This document shows positions 32,414 through 42,955 of a stretch of DNA of 64,000 nt, piece after piece. The notes below the pieces were generated by a model. The model worked only from the letters and a program-made list of their open reading frames with translations, made no database searches and was not told the DNA's origin. Every line of letters begins with the position of its first letter. Position 1 is the first letter of the stretch. The DNA is from Plectosphaerella cucumerina (lineage: Eukaryota; Ascomycota; Sordariomycetes; Glomerellales; Plectosphaerellaceae): the NCBI GenBank assembly GCA_020746995.1, contig JAGPXD010000005.1, positions 992,001 through 1,056,000 of the forward strand. Direction: 5' to 3'. The translations under genes were made by a program, and so were the position numbers.

Positions 32414-35400
32414 ATGGCCAGGCTACGGTCTGCCAGCCCGGATACGGCCGGCATCCGCAACATGATGGGCGGTGCCGCCGTCAAATCCAACCTCCCGCCC
32501 ATCCCATCCAAGATCAGCACAGCCTACGGCTCACCCGTCGAGGCAGCTCCCAAGCCCACCAGACGCCGCGCCGGCGCAAGCATCAAAGAAGTTGTCAACG
32601 ATATCATCGTCGACGCCAGGAGCGATGCAAACAACACCTCAAGCCTCGATTTCTCTCTCGACACCCCTTCACAAACTGCTTCCAGCGCACTCGCCAAGCG
32701 CTCCGAACGAAAGACAGCCATGAAGAACGCAACTACCGCCAATAGCACCAGACCTACCAATGGCACTGCGTCGACAGAACCCGCATCAGCCGCGAAGGCC
32801 GCGCCCGCCGCAAAAGGCAATGGCAAGAAGACGAGCCAGAGGAACGCAGACATGTCCCCAGACCCTATTTCCGAGCCGAGCCACTTCCCATCCTCCGCCG
32901 CTCCCCCGGCCCGCTCATCCTCAAGGCTCTCTGAGGCCTCGCTGCCCATTGTCCCCGAGGAAGGTGCCAGAAACCTCTCGCCGTCGCCACTGCCCGACCA
33001 CGGACCGGGCAACGACTCAGACGCCTCCGGCCCTGGCCCTATGCGCACCCCATCGCCAGCCAGGTCAGATTCACCCAAGCACCCCCGAACCGAGTCGGAG
33101 GAAGAGGAAGCCTCGCAATCACCCCCTCGCAAGAAGCAGCGAAGCAACATAAGGCCTCGCAAGACTTCGACCCCCTATCGCAGCTTGAGAAGCGACGTTT
33201 CAGTTGATTCGAGTCCCGTGGCAGGACATCGCTTCCCGGGCACCCCCTCAACCACTCGGCGCGAGTTTGACGACGCCGATTCCATTCTTGGTGATCTCGA
33301 GGCACACAGCACCCCATCTCTGGGCACGCCTGTCAAGGCGATGTCTGTGAGGAAGGTCAATCCTCTTCAAGAGTTCAGCCCCGGTGGCCACATCATCCCA
33401 CCCAAGAATGCGAAGTCCTACTCTATCGACCCCATGGATGGATCGATCACCTTCCAACACGCACCGCCATCCAAGTACGACCCCATTGCTGTGCACCCGA
33501 GCCGGCGGAAGCGGAGAATTCGGTACCCCCTGCCGGGTACACCCACGCACAGTCCAGGCGGTACTCGCCGTTACTACTCGCCGCCGCCGAGCGCGCAACG
33601 CCTATCGACCCGTGGAGCCCCTCAAGACGGAAGCCGAACCCCGACCCCAAATCTCAGATCGAACGCCATCCCGAGACCCGAATCCGGCGCAGCAGACAAG
33701 GGCAAGGACGTGGAGATGACTGTGCCCACTCCTACCAATAGCCTTTTTTACAAGCGGCCGCCTACCACATATGGTCTGCTTGTCATGCCGGAGCACCGGC
33801 CTCGCAGCCGAAGCTCCTCCCCTTCTCGCGACGCGGGTTCCCGGAGCAAACGCGACAGGTCTCCCATCGGCACCCGCAGCCGCGGTCCCAAGGCAGGCAG
33901 CTCTTCCAACACCGGCAAGCGACCCGATGTCGATACAGGCGCAAAGTCTGGTCTCCCTACAGTGGAGCAAGGCAAGCTGCCCCAAGCGAAACCCGCGCCC
34001 TCGCCCGTCAGGGCAACTCGCGGCAACAAGCCTCTGCCGCCCCACGGCCCCTCGGCCGTGCCGGACTGGCTTCTCCCCGAGCCGGTGAAGGTCATCCCAC
34101 GTCCTCAGTCACCGGCCAAGAAGCCAGCCCAGGAGCCACCCAAAGTGCCTTCTGTTTCTCTGTCGTCCCCGGATGATGAGACACCTCCAGAGCCCTCCAG
34201 AGTACTTTTCCCGCCCAGTGTCAGCAAGGGACCCGTGGCTGCCAACCCCATGACATGGGCTGGGCTGCAGAAGCCGGCGCAACCGATCAACTCAAAGACC
34301 GGCCAAGGAGGCACCGCCACCCTGAAGCCCAAGATTGTTGCTCCACCCGCACAGCCTACCTTCGACGTAGAACTTACTCTGCCCGAGCAGGCGCCCACCC
34401 CTGCCTCTAATTGGTGGCTCTGCCTGACGAACCTCTGGCCGTTCAAGCGCCATGCCGCCCCTCGCCGTCCGCGTCGCGAGACGCTCGGATTCCTCGAGGA
34501 CAACGGGTTTGTTGCGTGGCTCCAAGACGAGATTCGCACGTTCGGACTCACTCTCTGGACGTGGCTTATGAGCCTCGTTGGAGGCACATTGGGAGCGATC
34601 GTCAGCATCTTTTCTCTGGTCGGCACCAAGTTCGCTGCTGGCATGTACATGGTTGCCACTTGGATCAGCGACTTCATTTCCGCCGCAATCGCCTTGATCT
34701 ACGGCACGAGCAACATGGCGTACACATCTGTCCGCAACGCCTGGGCCGGCCTCTTTGGCCGGACAACCGACAACGGCACCCGAAATATCAGAGGCACTAC
34801 CATCCGACCGGGCACTGTCACTGGGTCTACTGCTGAACCCTCTCGGGTCAAAACCACCAGGCCTCCTGTTCCCGCCCGCCAAACGACAACGAACAGCATT
34901 CCTGGATTCTTGGACACTCGCGGAATCGACTTTTCGCAATGGCTCAAACCTTTCCTTGCTTGTGCCCTGGTCGCCACTGTGGCGTACATGTTGAGCCGGA
35001 CCAGTTGGGACCGCACCGCCCGAAGAACCCACGAAACCCACGACGCCATCTTCCAGCCGGAGCACTCTGGTGTATCCGCAAGAGAGCTCTTCGCTCTTTG
35101 GCCTGGTTTCTTCTCAGGCATCTGGGCCAGCATCACGTCACTGGCGTACTCTGTTGGCCAGTACGTTCCGTCAGTGCATGGTCCCTCCCCCTCGAAGTGG
35201 TTCTCGCCGACCGAGTCGGCTGTGTTCAACAAGAAGATGCGTGGCCTCGAGCACACCGCCCAAACCATCGTCACGGAGCAGGCCGTCCAGAGCAATGCGA
35301 TCGACAGGCTGGAAACCCTTGTTCCCAAGATCATCCACAGGGACCTGGACGCCGAAGGGCGCCCCAAAATCCACGACATGTTCTACTTTGCGCTGCGGGA

Positions 35401-36694
35401 TCTCATGAACAGGGACGAGGAGGTCTTGACGCTTCAGAAGAATGCGGATGGCGACTTTGAGCTCTCCGAACCCCATTATCAGGCAGTCAAGGCCAAATTT
35501 GAGAAGGAATGGGCCGAGGCCAAGAGTCACAGCGAGGACGGCGGGGCACCCGCTTCATCCAACGGATCTGGCGTGACTTCTGGCGAGGTCCAACGCATCA
35601 TCGATGACAAGCTGCCTGCCTCGTGGGACAACTGGGTCTCGCGGAACGAAGATCGCGTCAAACAGGCTTTGGATGAGGCCGGCCTGACCGGCGACATCGC
35701 CGCCGAAGTCGTTGGCCGCCTACAGGCCAGGCCCGGCAATCTCGTTACGCGGGAACAGTTCCTGGCCGAGCTCAAGGATGAGTTCGCGAAGCACAGCTCG
35801 CAAGTCATGACGGAGGTTGACAGCTTTATGAAGCGCACGGGCGACGGCCACCTACGCGACCTGGTCGCAGCGGCGCTCCGCAAACACGGCGTGGACGACC
35901 TGTCTATGCGCCGCATCGAGACCATCGTCGAGGACAAGGTGCGATACATCCTGGGTAGTGCCGGCCTTAAGGGGCTGTCCAAGTCCAAGGTGGCCAGCAT
36001 CATCGACAACGAGACGGGCCGCGGCGTCAACTTTTTCGCTGTCGGTACAGGCGCGTTCATTCATCACAAGCACACGTCTCCCCAGTACGAAGCGGCGCCC
36101 TACAAGTACAAGAGCGAGGGATGGCGTCGCGATTATAGGACCACCAGTACCCCACCCATCGTGGCGCTGAAGCCGTGGGACGACTTTGGCGACTGCTGGT
36201 GCGGCAAGAACGCCGATTCACACTCGGGACGGCCCATCGGCGTGACCCTGTCAGTCCAGATCGCGCACAGTATCTCCCCCGACATGTTCGTCATCGAACA
36301 CATCCCGGCCACACGGAGCCTCGAGCCGGATGCGGTGCCGGACGAGATGGAGCTCTGGGCCTTTGTCGAGGACCATCGCGAGGCGGCCGTGCTTGAGGAA
36401 CTTTCGCAGCGCTTCTTCGACGCCAGCGCAGCGGCCGACGCCACGCGCGCCATCCTCGGCGGAGGATGGGTCCGCATCGGCCATTTCACGTACCGTCCCG
36501 AGGAGGGGCGCGAGGGCGCCTTTGTGTACAAGATTCCCGAGGTCCTGCGCGAGGCCGGACTTCAGACCGACCATGTCGTCGTCAGGGCCGTCAACAACGT
36601 CGGCAACGCCGACCACACGTGCATCTACCGCGTCAAGCTCTTCGGAGCCAAGATGGACACTGGCAAGGGGCCGGACGACCCGGCATGGCGGTGA
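32414..36694 (+). CDS. SUN-domain nuclear-envelope protein (Sad1-like)
   Basis: Single exon of 1426 residues. Residues 1 to about 680 are Ser/Pro/Arg-rich, low-complexity and nucleoplasm-like. A long hydrophobic stretch spans about 707-765, and a clear transmembrane helix lies near 845-861 (FLACALVATVAYMLS). Predicted coiled-coil or helical segments follow (about 930-1180). The C-terminal SUN domain occupies about 1190-1420, with GVTLSVQIAHSISPDMFVIEHIP, ELWAFVED, FTYRP and VRAVNNVGNADHTCIYRVKLFG. SUN proteins sit in the inner nuclear membrane, bind KASH partners and, in fungi, anchor the spindle pole body and telomeres. No introns are seen in the coding region, which is unusual for its length. 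The start is the first ATG after a pyrimidine-rich leader. Confidence 0.92.
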   Translation: MARLRSASPDTAGIRNMMGGAAVKSNLPPIPSKISTAYGSPVEAAPKPTRRRAGASIKEVVNDIIVDARSDANNTSSLDFSLDTPSQTASSALAKRSERKTAMKNATTANSTRPTNGTASTEPASAAKAAPAAKGNGKKTSQRNADMSPDPISEPSHFPSSAAPPARSSSRLSEASLPIVPEEGARNLSPSPLPDHGPGNDSDASGPGPMRTPSPARSDSPKHPRTESEEEEASQSPPRKKQRSNIRPRKTSTPYRSLRSDVSVDSSPVAGHRFPGTPSTTRREFDDADSILGDLEAHSTPSLGTPVKAMSVRKVNPLQEFSPGGHIIPPKNAKSYSIDPMDGSITFQHAPPSKYDPIAVHPSRRKRRIRYPLPGTPTHSPGGTRRYYSPPPSAQRLSTRGAPQDGSRTPTPNLRSNAIPRPESGAADKGKDVEMTVPTPTNSLFYKRPPTTYGLLVMPEHRPRSRSSSPSRDAGSRSKRDRSPIGTRSRGPKAGSSSNTGKRPDVDTGAKSGLPTVEQGKLPQAKPAPSPVRATRGNKPLPPHGPSAVPDWLLPEPVKVIPRPQSPAKKPAQEPPKVPSVSLSSPDDETPPEPSRVLFPPSVSKGPVAANPMTWAGLQKPAQPINSKTGQGGTATLKPKIVAPPAQPTFDVELTLPEQAPTPASNWWLCLTNLWPFKRHAAPRRPRRETLGFLEDNGFVAWLQDEIRTFGLTLWTWLMSLVGGTLGAIVSIFSLVGTKFAAGMYMVATWISDFISAAIALIYGTSNMAYTSVRNAWAGLFGRTTDNGTRNIRGTTIRPGTVTGSTAEPSRVKTTRPPVPARQTTTNSIPGFLDTRGIDFSQWLKPFLACALVATVAYMLSRTSWDRTARRTHETHDAIFQPEHSGVSARELFALWPGFFSGIWASITSLAYSVGQYVPSVHGPSPSKWFSPTESAVFNKKMRGLEHTAQTIVTEQAVQSNAIDRLETLVPKIIHRDLDAEGRPKIHDMFYFALRDLMNRDEEVLTLQKNADGDFELSEPHYQAVKAKFEKEWAEAKSHSEDGGAPASSNGSGVTSGEVQRIIDDKLPASWDNWVSRNEDRVKQALDEAGLTGDIAAEVVGRLQARPGNLVTREQFLAELKDEFAKHSSQVMTEVDSFMKRTGDGHLRDLVAAALRKHGVDDLSMRRIETIVEDKVRYILGSAGLKGLSKSKVASIIDNETGRGVNFFAVGTGAFIHHKHTSPQYEAAPYKYKSEGWRRDYRTTSTPPIVALKPWDDFGDCWCGKNADSHSGRPIGVTLSVQIAHSISPDMFVIEHIPATRSLEPDAVPDEMELWAFVEDHREAAVLEELSQRFFDASAAADATRAILGGGWVRIGHFTYRPEEGREGAFVYKIPEVLREAGLQTDHVVVRAVNNVGNADHTCIYRVKLFGAKMDTGKGPDDPAWR

Positions 36695-37396
36695 GCGTCC
36701 ATCGCAGCAGCATTCACAACTATGACTGCATCTATTCGAGGAAACGACGAGGATCGTCGTACATGTTTGGAGTTCTCTTTTTCATCGCGCAACGGGCATC
36801 TATGAGCCCCCCAACCTGTCAGCGCGGACAAGGCGTTTCGTTTTTTCTTCTTTGCTTTTTTTTTCACTTCCCTCTTCTCCCTCGGCATGCAGGAGATGCA
36901 GGTATATGCATAGCCTGCGAGTTTGCATGGCACCCACGCGCGATGGAATGACTGGATGGATGGTCATGGCTTGGTCTTGTTTCTGAGCATCGGCGTTCCG
37001 GGGTTTGGTGATACCCCCCGTTTGGCTTGCTTGTGTTTGAGTATTTTCTGCGCTCCTCTGTCTCCCGACCCCGGACATGTGAGGGGCGTTTTTGGGGGAG
37101 GGGTCCCCAGACGATAGACATGGATGAAATGCATTTCTTGCTTGCTGCCTGCCTGCCTGCCTGTCGCTACGAGGAGATGAAGGGGATGTGTGCGTTCGTG
37201 AGATGGATTTTTGTATGTGCTCTCTACGCGGCGGGCGGTTTGCTTGCTACTTTATTTTGAGATACCCGGCCTCTTATTGGAGGGGGCCTTACGTTATGCA
37301 ACTACGAGCGCGGCGGGCGGCTTTCTATGCTCCGATTCTAAATGCTCCTGATGTGACTTCCTCTCTGGATTTGGTTTGTACTCGGAAATGCCGTTG
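36695..37396. other. Convergent 3' region with CTGC repeat
   Basis: 702 bp between the SUN gene and the minus-strand FAD synthase gene. It contains a T-run near 36860 and a CTGC tract at 37143-37163. No gene was noticed. Confidence 0.55.
37143..37163 (+). repeat. CTGC tetranucleotide tract
   Basis: About five imperfect CTGC units in the convergent 3' region. Confidence 0.7.
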
Positions 37397-38457
37397 CTAC
37401 CGGTCTCGGCCGAGACGTTCCTCGTAATCGTCCATCAGTTCATAGGCGGGCCTGTGGGGTGCCTCGTCGCCGGAGGGGTCTTCCTTGCGCAGGGCCGGGT
37501 TGGGGAGGGTGTCTGTGGTGCCGCCGAGGGAGGTGTAGCCCTGGTCGTAGAGGGGGCAGTATTCGACGCCGGTCTCGCGGATGAACTGGGGGTGTTAGCC
37601 GACCACACACATTCTGGGGAGTTGGGGGAGTGTGACGTACGGCCCAGATCTCGGCATAGTGCCAGTCGATGACGGGGTGGATGCGCATGAAGCGCGGCCA
37701 GTCGCCGTCGGTCATGTCAAAGTGTGTGAGGCGCTCGCCGTGGGGGTCGGTGCGGCGGGTGCCGACGAAGACGGCGCGGACGGCGGGGCGGGCGGCTAGG
37801 TAGGACTCGAGGGCGGGCTTCATGGGGGAGGGGAAGCGGGCGAGGTCGAGGGCGTAGCGGGTGACGGAGGTGTCGACGAAGGCGTCGACTTCGGCGAAGG
37901 GGTGGGGGGAGACGATGTAGACGGACTGGAGGGTGGAGGGGTATGTCGGTGGTGGTGTTGTGGTAGGTGTCGGGTCTGTCGAAGGGCGCTTCTTTGCGAA
38001 GTGCCGTGGCAGGGCGGCGAGGAGGAGGATGAGGAGGACGAGGCAGTCTTTGCCGCCGTTGTAGGAGAGGGAGAGCTCTTCGGGTCTGTCGGAGGCGAGA
38101 GGTTAGCGGATGGTCTTGGAGGGGAAGGGGGGGGAGGGTTGCGCACCCGTATTTTTCTAAGGCTTCGTCGATGACGCCCATTGCGATCCGGACCTGGCGC
38201 TGGGTGCCGGCGAGGATCTTGGAGTTCGGCTCGCGCGCGAGGAGGGCCTGGACTCTGCGCTCGCAGTCGAGGGCTGCGGCGCGGAGGGTCGAGTCGCCGG
38301 TTGTGTCGCCATTCTCGGTCCCGGAAGCGGGCTTGTGCTGCTGCGCGGGCTCAGTGCCGGCAAGGGCGGCTGTTGTCGTGGTCGTGGCCATGCCGGCTGT
38401 GGTGTCGTCGATCGTCGGGGTCATGTATGTGCCGTTGGAGTGAGGGGCATGCGGCAT
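37397..38457 (-). CDS. FAD1: FAD synthase (FMN adenylyltransferase, PAPS-reductase fold)
   Basis: Three exons: 38457-38147, 38085-37641, 37585-37397, giving 314 residues, close to the yeast enzyme. The N-terminus is Thr/Ala-rich, followed by a helix (CERRVQALLAREPNSKILAG). The PP-loop is SYNGGKDCLVLL. Other conserved segments are VFVGTRRTDPHGE, FMRIHPVIDWHYAEIWAF and VEYCPLYDQGYTSLGG, all typical of Fad1. The intron joins restore KYGPEELSLSYNGG and EIWAFIRETGVEYC. The enzyme adenylates FMN with ATP to make FAD. Convergent with the SUN gene. Confidence 0.95.
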
Positions 38458-39380
38458 GGCGGGGAGGAGCAACGGGGGAAGCGGTTTTCGGGGTTGGCAG
38501 GTCGATGGTTCACTGGGAAGCCATTGGAAGGAGGCAGTCGGGTTTTGCTGGTTGTCTTCTTCGGATGCTGACACGAGTCGGGGAGGGCATTCCCGAAGTC
38601 GAGTCGAGTCGAGTCGTGGCGGATGGTGGTCGAACGGGCCGGTTGCTTGTCTAAGCGCGAGGGGTTCGGTGGCAGCAGCCGGACACTGGAAGGCACCTGT
38701 GACGGGAGCCAGGGTTCCCGGGAAAGTGAGGTGAGCACAGGTGGCGGGCCGCGGCTGTCGTTCCACGCGCCCCACCCAAGTACCCCGAAAGCGAGGGGCA
38801 AAGGTGGCACGTGCAGGTTTCGAGCCGTGAGCCCCCCCAAGGCCCCTAAATGACCCCCGATATTGGACCCCTCTGTGGGGTTTCTTCACTCTTCTCTCCC
38901 GTCAGCAGCCCGAGACACTGAGCATCTTTCTTCCTCATCTCACACGATGACTGAGGCCCGAGATGACTGACTACAGCCGACAACATCTGACTCGAAGTAT
39001 GATGGCATCTTCATCAACCACGAGTTCTTGTTTCGGTGTCCTCCCGGCTAGGCTATAATCCCGCACCGCCATCCTCCGCCCCAATCTACCTGACAAGCTG
39101 GTCACATCTCGATGCATCCAAGATTGTATATCCTGCAGCTCAACCAAGCCCTCGGAACGCCCCATTCGGCCACTTTTGGACTCGGTCTGTATCGAAGGAA
39201 GATGAAAGATCGTCGTCACCGCATTGGGTTTAGTACGGCTGTTTCTGATACGAAGAGGTCTGACATTCTGCTATCTACCTAGGTTTGAGCATATACCTTG
39301 CAAGATGATTGACGCTTTGGAGCCGTCGTGTCTACAAGTACAAGCCCAATGCGATGTCTTCTTAGCAACTTATGTCGCGC
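38458..39380. other. Intergenic region upstream of FAD synthase
   Basis: 923 bp holding the FAD synthase promoter and the 3' end of the purine transporter gene. It includes a GAGTC pentanucleotide repeat at about 38596-38615. No gene is supported. Confidence 0.55.
38596..38615 (+). repeat. (GAGTC)n pentanucleotide repeat
   Basis: Four near-perfect 5-bp units about 140 bp upstream of the FAD synthase ATG. Confidence 0.8.
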
Positions 39381-41658
39381 CTACTCAGAGAGCGATGCGG
39401 ACCGCAGGACCCTCATGGGCACCGTAATGGGCTCATTGAACCCCTGCTTTTGATCCGAAGTACCACTTCGCGACGAGCTCAACAGGATGTTTTCATCAGT
39501 AACATGAGCCGGCGTCCTCTCCTGCTTCTCGCTCGACCCACGGAACGGTCCCCAGCGGCGCGCGGCACGAACGAACCAGGGCTTCTTGCCCGGCGGCTTC
39601 AAGGTCCAGTGTTCCTTGCTGTCGTACTCCCTGGGTTCAATGCGGCCACCTGTGATCCTCACCGTCAGGGCAATCAAGGTGTTGAGCACGGCGTAGGTGA
39701 GCATGCCACTGTAGTGTCTGTGTCAGCCAGTGCAGCCCAGTCTTGTTATGTGGCAATGATGATACTCACGCGATGATGCCGTACGCCACGCTGTAGCTGA
39801 ACGGAATGAAGATGACAACAACGAAGGAGGGCACAAAGTCCCCGACGTATGCCCAGTTAATATGCGTGACTTGTCGGATCATGAGGCAGCCAACCTGTCA
39901 TTGCATCAGTCAGTCATGATCGGGGCATTCGAGGGTATTGAGGCGACTTACAATGACAAGCGTGCATCCCGTCGCCCATGGTGGGATAGACGCGAAAATT
40001 GGCGCAAAAGGAATCGACAACAGGAAGCAGAGGCCAGCAACGACAGCCGTCAGACCGGTGCGCCCACCTTCTGCGATGCCAGAACTGCTCTCGATGAACG
40101 CGGTAACAGGAGAGCAGCCGAAGAGAGAGCTCATAGAGATGCAGAGCGCATCAGTGCTGTATGCGACGGTGGAACGGGGGAAGTCCCCGTCGCGGTCAAC
40201 GCGGCCGCACATACCCACCATGGCATACAAAGTGGCCGTAGTGTCGATGATGTCCACGTAGAGAAAAGTGAAGAGCGCGACGGCGAAGTGAGCGCCCTGC
40301 TCGCTGATATTCCAATCCAGAGCATTAAGGGTATACTTCATCGGGGAACGTGAGACGACCTGCTTGAAGAAGTTGAAGCGGGCGTCTCCCTCTTCGTTGT
40401 GAGGGAAGTAGGTGACAGCGGTGTCGCGCCTGGAATCACAACTTAGTGATTGCTCTTCGGTCGGGGGGTTGGGATACTCACGGCCAGGAAAGAACCGAGA
40501 CGAGGATGATGCCGATGATGAATGCGAATCGAACGCGGAACGCCATCAAATAGGCGGTGAAGACACCTCCGGCGAGAAGGGCCATCCATAGCTGTAGGTT
40601 TGTGATCAGATGTCTTGCCCTGAAGGGTAGAAGGACGAAAGTGACAAACCTTTGGACTCGACATCACTCCCGAAGTACACGTATGGGAGTCAGGATCAAT
40701 CATCTCAGCAGGACAGCCAGCGATCATGAGCGGGGTGGCTTTCCAGCCACCCGTGATCGCCCCGATACCCGCCGAGTACGACAACCCGATCTCAGCCAGG
40801 AAGAGACCGATGCCCACTCCCGTAGCCGTCTTGAGGCTGGCGGGGATCAACTTCACGAGCCACTGTCGCAGACCAGTCAAAGCCAGGAACAGGAAGACAA
40901 GGCCTTCGATGAAGATGGCTGTCAAGGCTACCGAGTACGAGACATTTCCGGACCCGTTGTAGCCAACTACCTGGAAGGCGAAGTAGGCGTTCAGGCCCAT
41001 TCCTGGACTATACACGTGAGTGTTAGAGATGGAGACCATTGATGATACTGAGGGGGCTCACGCTATGGCGACGGGTAAGTTGGTGAAGAGGCCGAAGATG
41101 ACTGTCGAAAGGCCGGAGACGGCCGCTGTGGCGGTGATGAGGTCGCGCCTGACATCTATACTGGCATAAGAAACCGACGGAATTCCGCGTGGATGGGGGA
41201 TTTCGAACCCTCTTTACAAGCCGTGTAGCCATCGACCGCGTCGCAGCTGAAGCGATCCTCCAGATCACACGGGCAAGGTCCGCCAGACTGCGAGATAATG
41301 GATGCCTATGAACCCGACAAATGTAAGCGGACGACCTCGACATCACCGGCATACGAACTGTACTTACGTTGACGGCAATGATGTACGCCATGGTGGCAAA
41401 GGTGGTGATACCAGCGCGAAGCTCCCGGAAGGCATTCGAACTGGCAATTTCATCGGGCTAAAGATGTCAGGCTTCTATGGACATGAAGACGGGCTTGAGT
41501 ATTAGACTTACATGTCCACTTCCCTCGAGACGCCAGAAGCGTCCGAAGAAAGATGAGGAAATGCCCCTGTTGATGCTGTCCAGGGTCGCCTTGACCCGAT
41601 GTCTCGGGGACGTGTTGGAGGACATGTTGCCGCTCTGAGGGCTTTCCTGCATCGACAT
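39381..41658 (-). CDS. azgA: AzgA-type purine (hypoxanthine/adenine/guanine) transporter
   Basis: Nine exons: 41658-41512, 41457-41368, 41305-41209, 41155-41062, 41007-40650, 40591-40482, 40429-39952, 39894-39770, 39708-39381. The product is 608 residues with about 12 hydrophobic helices. It contains TFATMAYIIAVNASIISQSGG, RRDLITATAAVSGL, APGMGLNAYFAFQVVG, VGIGLFLAEIGL, LYVDIIDTTATLYAMVG and SSSGIAEGGRTGLTAVVAG, all characteristic of the AzgA family. It imports purines across the plasma membrane with protons. The third intron (41156-41208) has a weak donor (GTTCGA), but it is required: without it a frameshift and stop follow the conserved CKE. The start is the first ATG of the exon (MSMQESPQ). 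Confidence 0.92.
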
Positions 41659-41751
41659 GGTGATCTCGACTATGATGGAGACTGCCACGGTAAGATCTTG
41701 ATCGAACAGACAACCAGGCAGGGATAGAACGAGGTTTTAACACGCCAGGGA

Positions 41752-41757
41752 TTATCA
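41752..41757 (-). promoter_or_regulatory. GATA-factor motif (TGATAA) upstream of azgA
   Basis: TTATCA on the plus strand reads TGATAA on the coding strand, matching HGATAR, about 95 bp upstream of the transporter ATG. It is a candidate AreA/NIT2 site. Inferred from motif only. Confidence 0.45.
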
Positions 41758-41901
41758 TCTTCAACAACACCCTCGGCTTTCAGGAACTCCTTCCCCGACC
41801 GAGCACATCGAACATCGCATGATCTTCCCAGGCTAACCTTTGTCTCTTTCCCACGCGAGAGCAGGGATACAAGCTTGAGGCGCCATAGTTCCTCGAGGGG
41901 G

Positions 41902-41908
41902 CTTATCA
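41902..41908 (-). promoter_or_regulatory. GATA-factor motif (TGATAAG) upstream of azgA
   Basis: CTTATCA reads TGATAAG on the coding strand, about 245 bp upstream of the ATG. It forms a pair with the site at 41752. In related fungi purine transporters are nitrogen-regulated through such sites. Confidence 0.45.
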
Positions 41909-42955
41909 TCGCGTCCTTCGGCTAGATGTAGTTTGCGCCTAGTCCCGTGCCTGTCAGGGCCGGCCACATGGTTTAGCAGGTGCTCTGACGATCAGGGCAG
42001 GGTCTAGATTTCAGCTCTACTAACCAACTGCGGCTGGCCTAGTACCCGGATGCAAGGGTTTATCAAAAGCAACAATTCGATCCATCCGTGCACCGGCAGC
42101 AGCCGCGTGGACTGGCTGGACGGAAGACGCTTCATTGGTATGTTTGTGTCTGAGACGGCGCTTCGGCTACGAGGATCCCTGGGCTGAAGTCTTGACGCCG
42201 TCGCTCATAGTGGTGGTGCCCCCCCTGACGGCCCCTGGCCAAGGCCACGCGGGGAAGTGTCTTGGTTGATGTTCAGGAGGTCTTTTCGAGCTGCCGATCG
42301 GAGCAACCCCCCGATGACACGCCATCAGCAGCGGCCGAAAGAGTCAGGGGCAGCATTGACTTCTCTTGCTAGTGTCTACGTGGCTTGCGTCGTCGGCCTG
42401 CTGAGCTTCAGAAGGGGAATTGCACGGTCTTTATGGTTGCCTCGCTAACCCGGATGCTGGATCGCTGCAGGGACGTGGTGGTGACGGTCGCTAGATCACA
42501 GCCATAGCTCCTGGAGGTGTCGGACCCCGACCAGTCGGCGAGGGCGTCCAGGGCCGGACTTGCTTTTGTCGTACGATGAGATCCTGGCCGGCTGGACAGC
42601 TAGCTTATATCGGTGCGTGGTATCTTCGCCATGGGCGCCCCCGGCTTGGTCACGGTTGCTCTCGAGGCGATCGGACAGCGAGCCCTTTGCTTTGACTGCG
42701 CAGTGCACGTGGACGCGGAAACGCTCGCTGCCATGTCACTTTCAGGATCTAGCATCCTAACTTTTGCATTTCTGGTTTACTGTCGCAGAAACCTCCCTCT
42801 TGATGCTGGACAGTGACCATCGGTCTTCCTTCGCTTGTCTCCATCTCCATCCCGAGCCGTTCAGCAAGACGACGGCGGCGTGCCCTCATCTGCAAGTTCA
42901 TCATCAATCAAACGTCCCCTTCCTCTAGTCCGTCATAAGCATCAGATGCTACAAA

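Larger units (their letters stand above)
41659..42955. other. Divergent intergenic region upstream of azgA
   Basis: 1.3 kb. It includes two canonical GATA motifs listed separately. No gene is supported; the ORFs around 42256-42816 are short and motif-free. Confidence 0.55.

Noticed and set aside
41161..41290. A tRNA-like TTCGAA segment on the minus strand
   Set aside because: The T-arm mispairs and no anticodon stem forms. The region is explained by an exon and an intron of the purine transporter.
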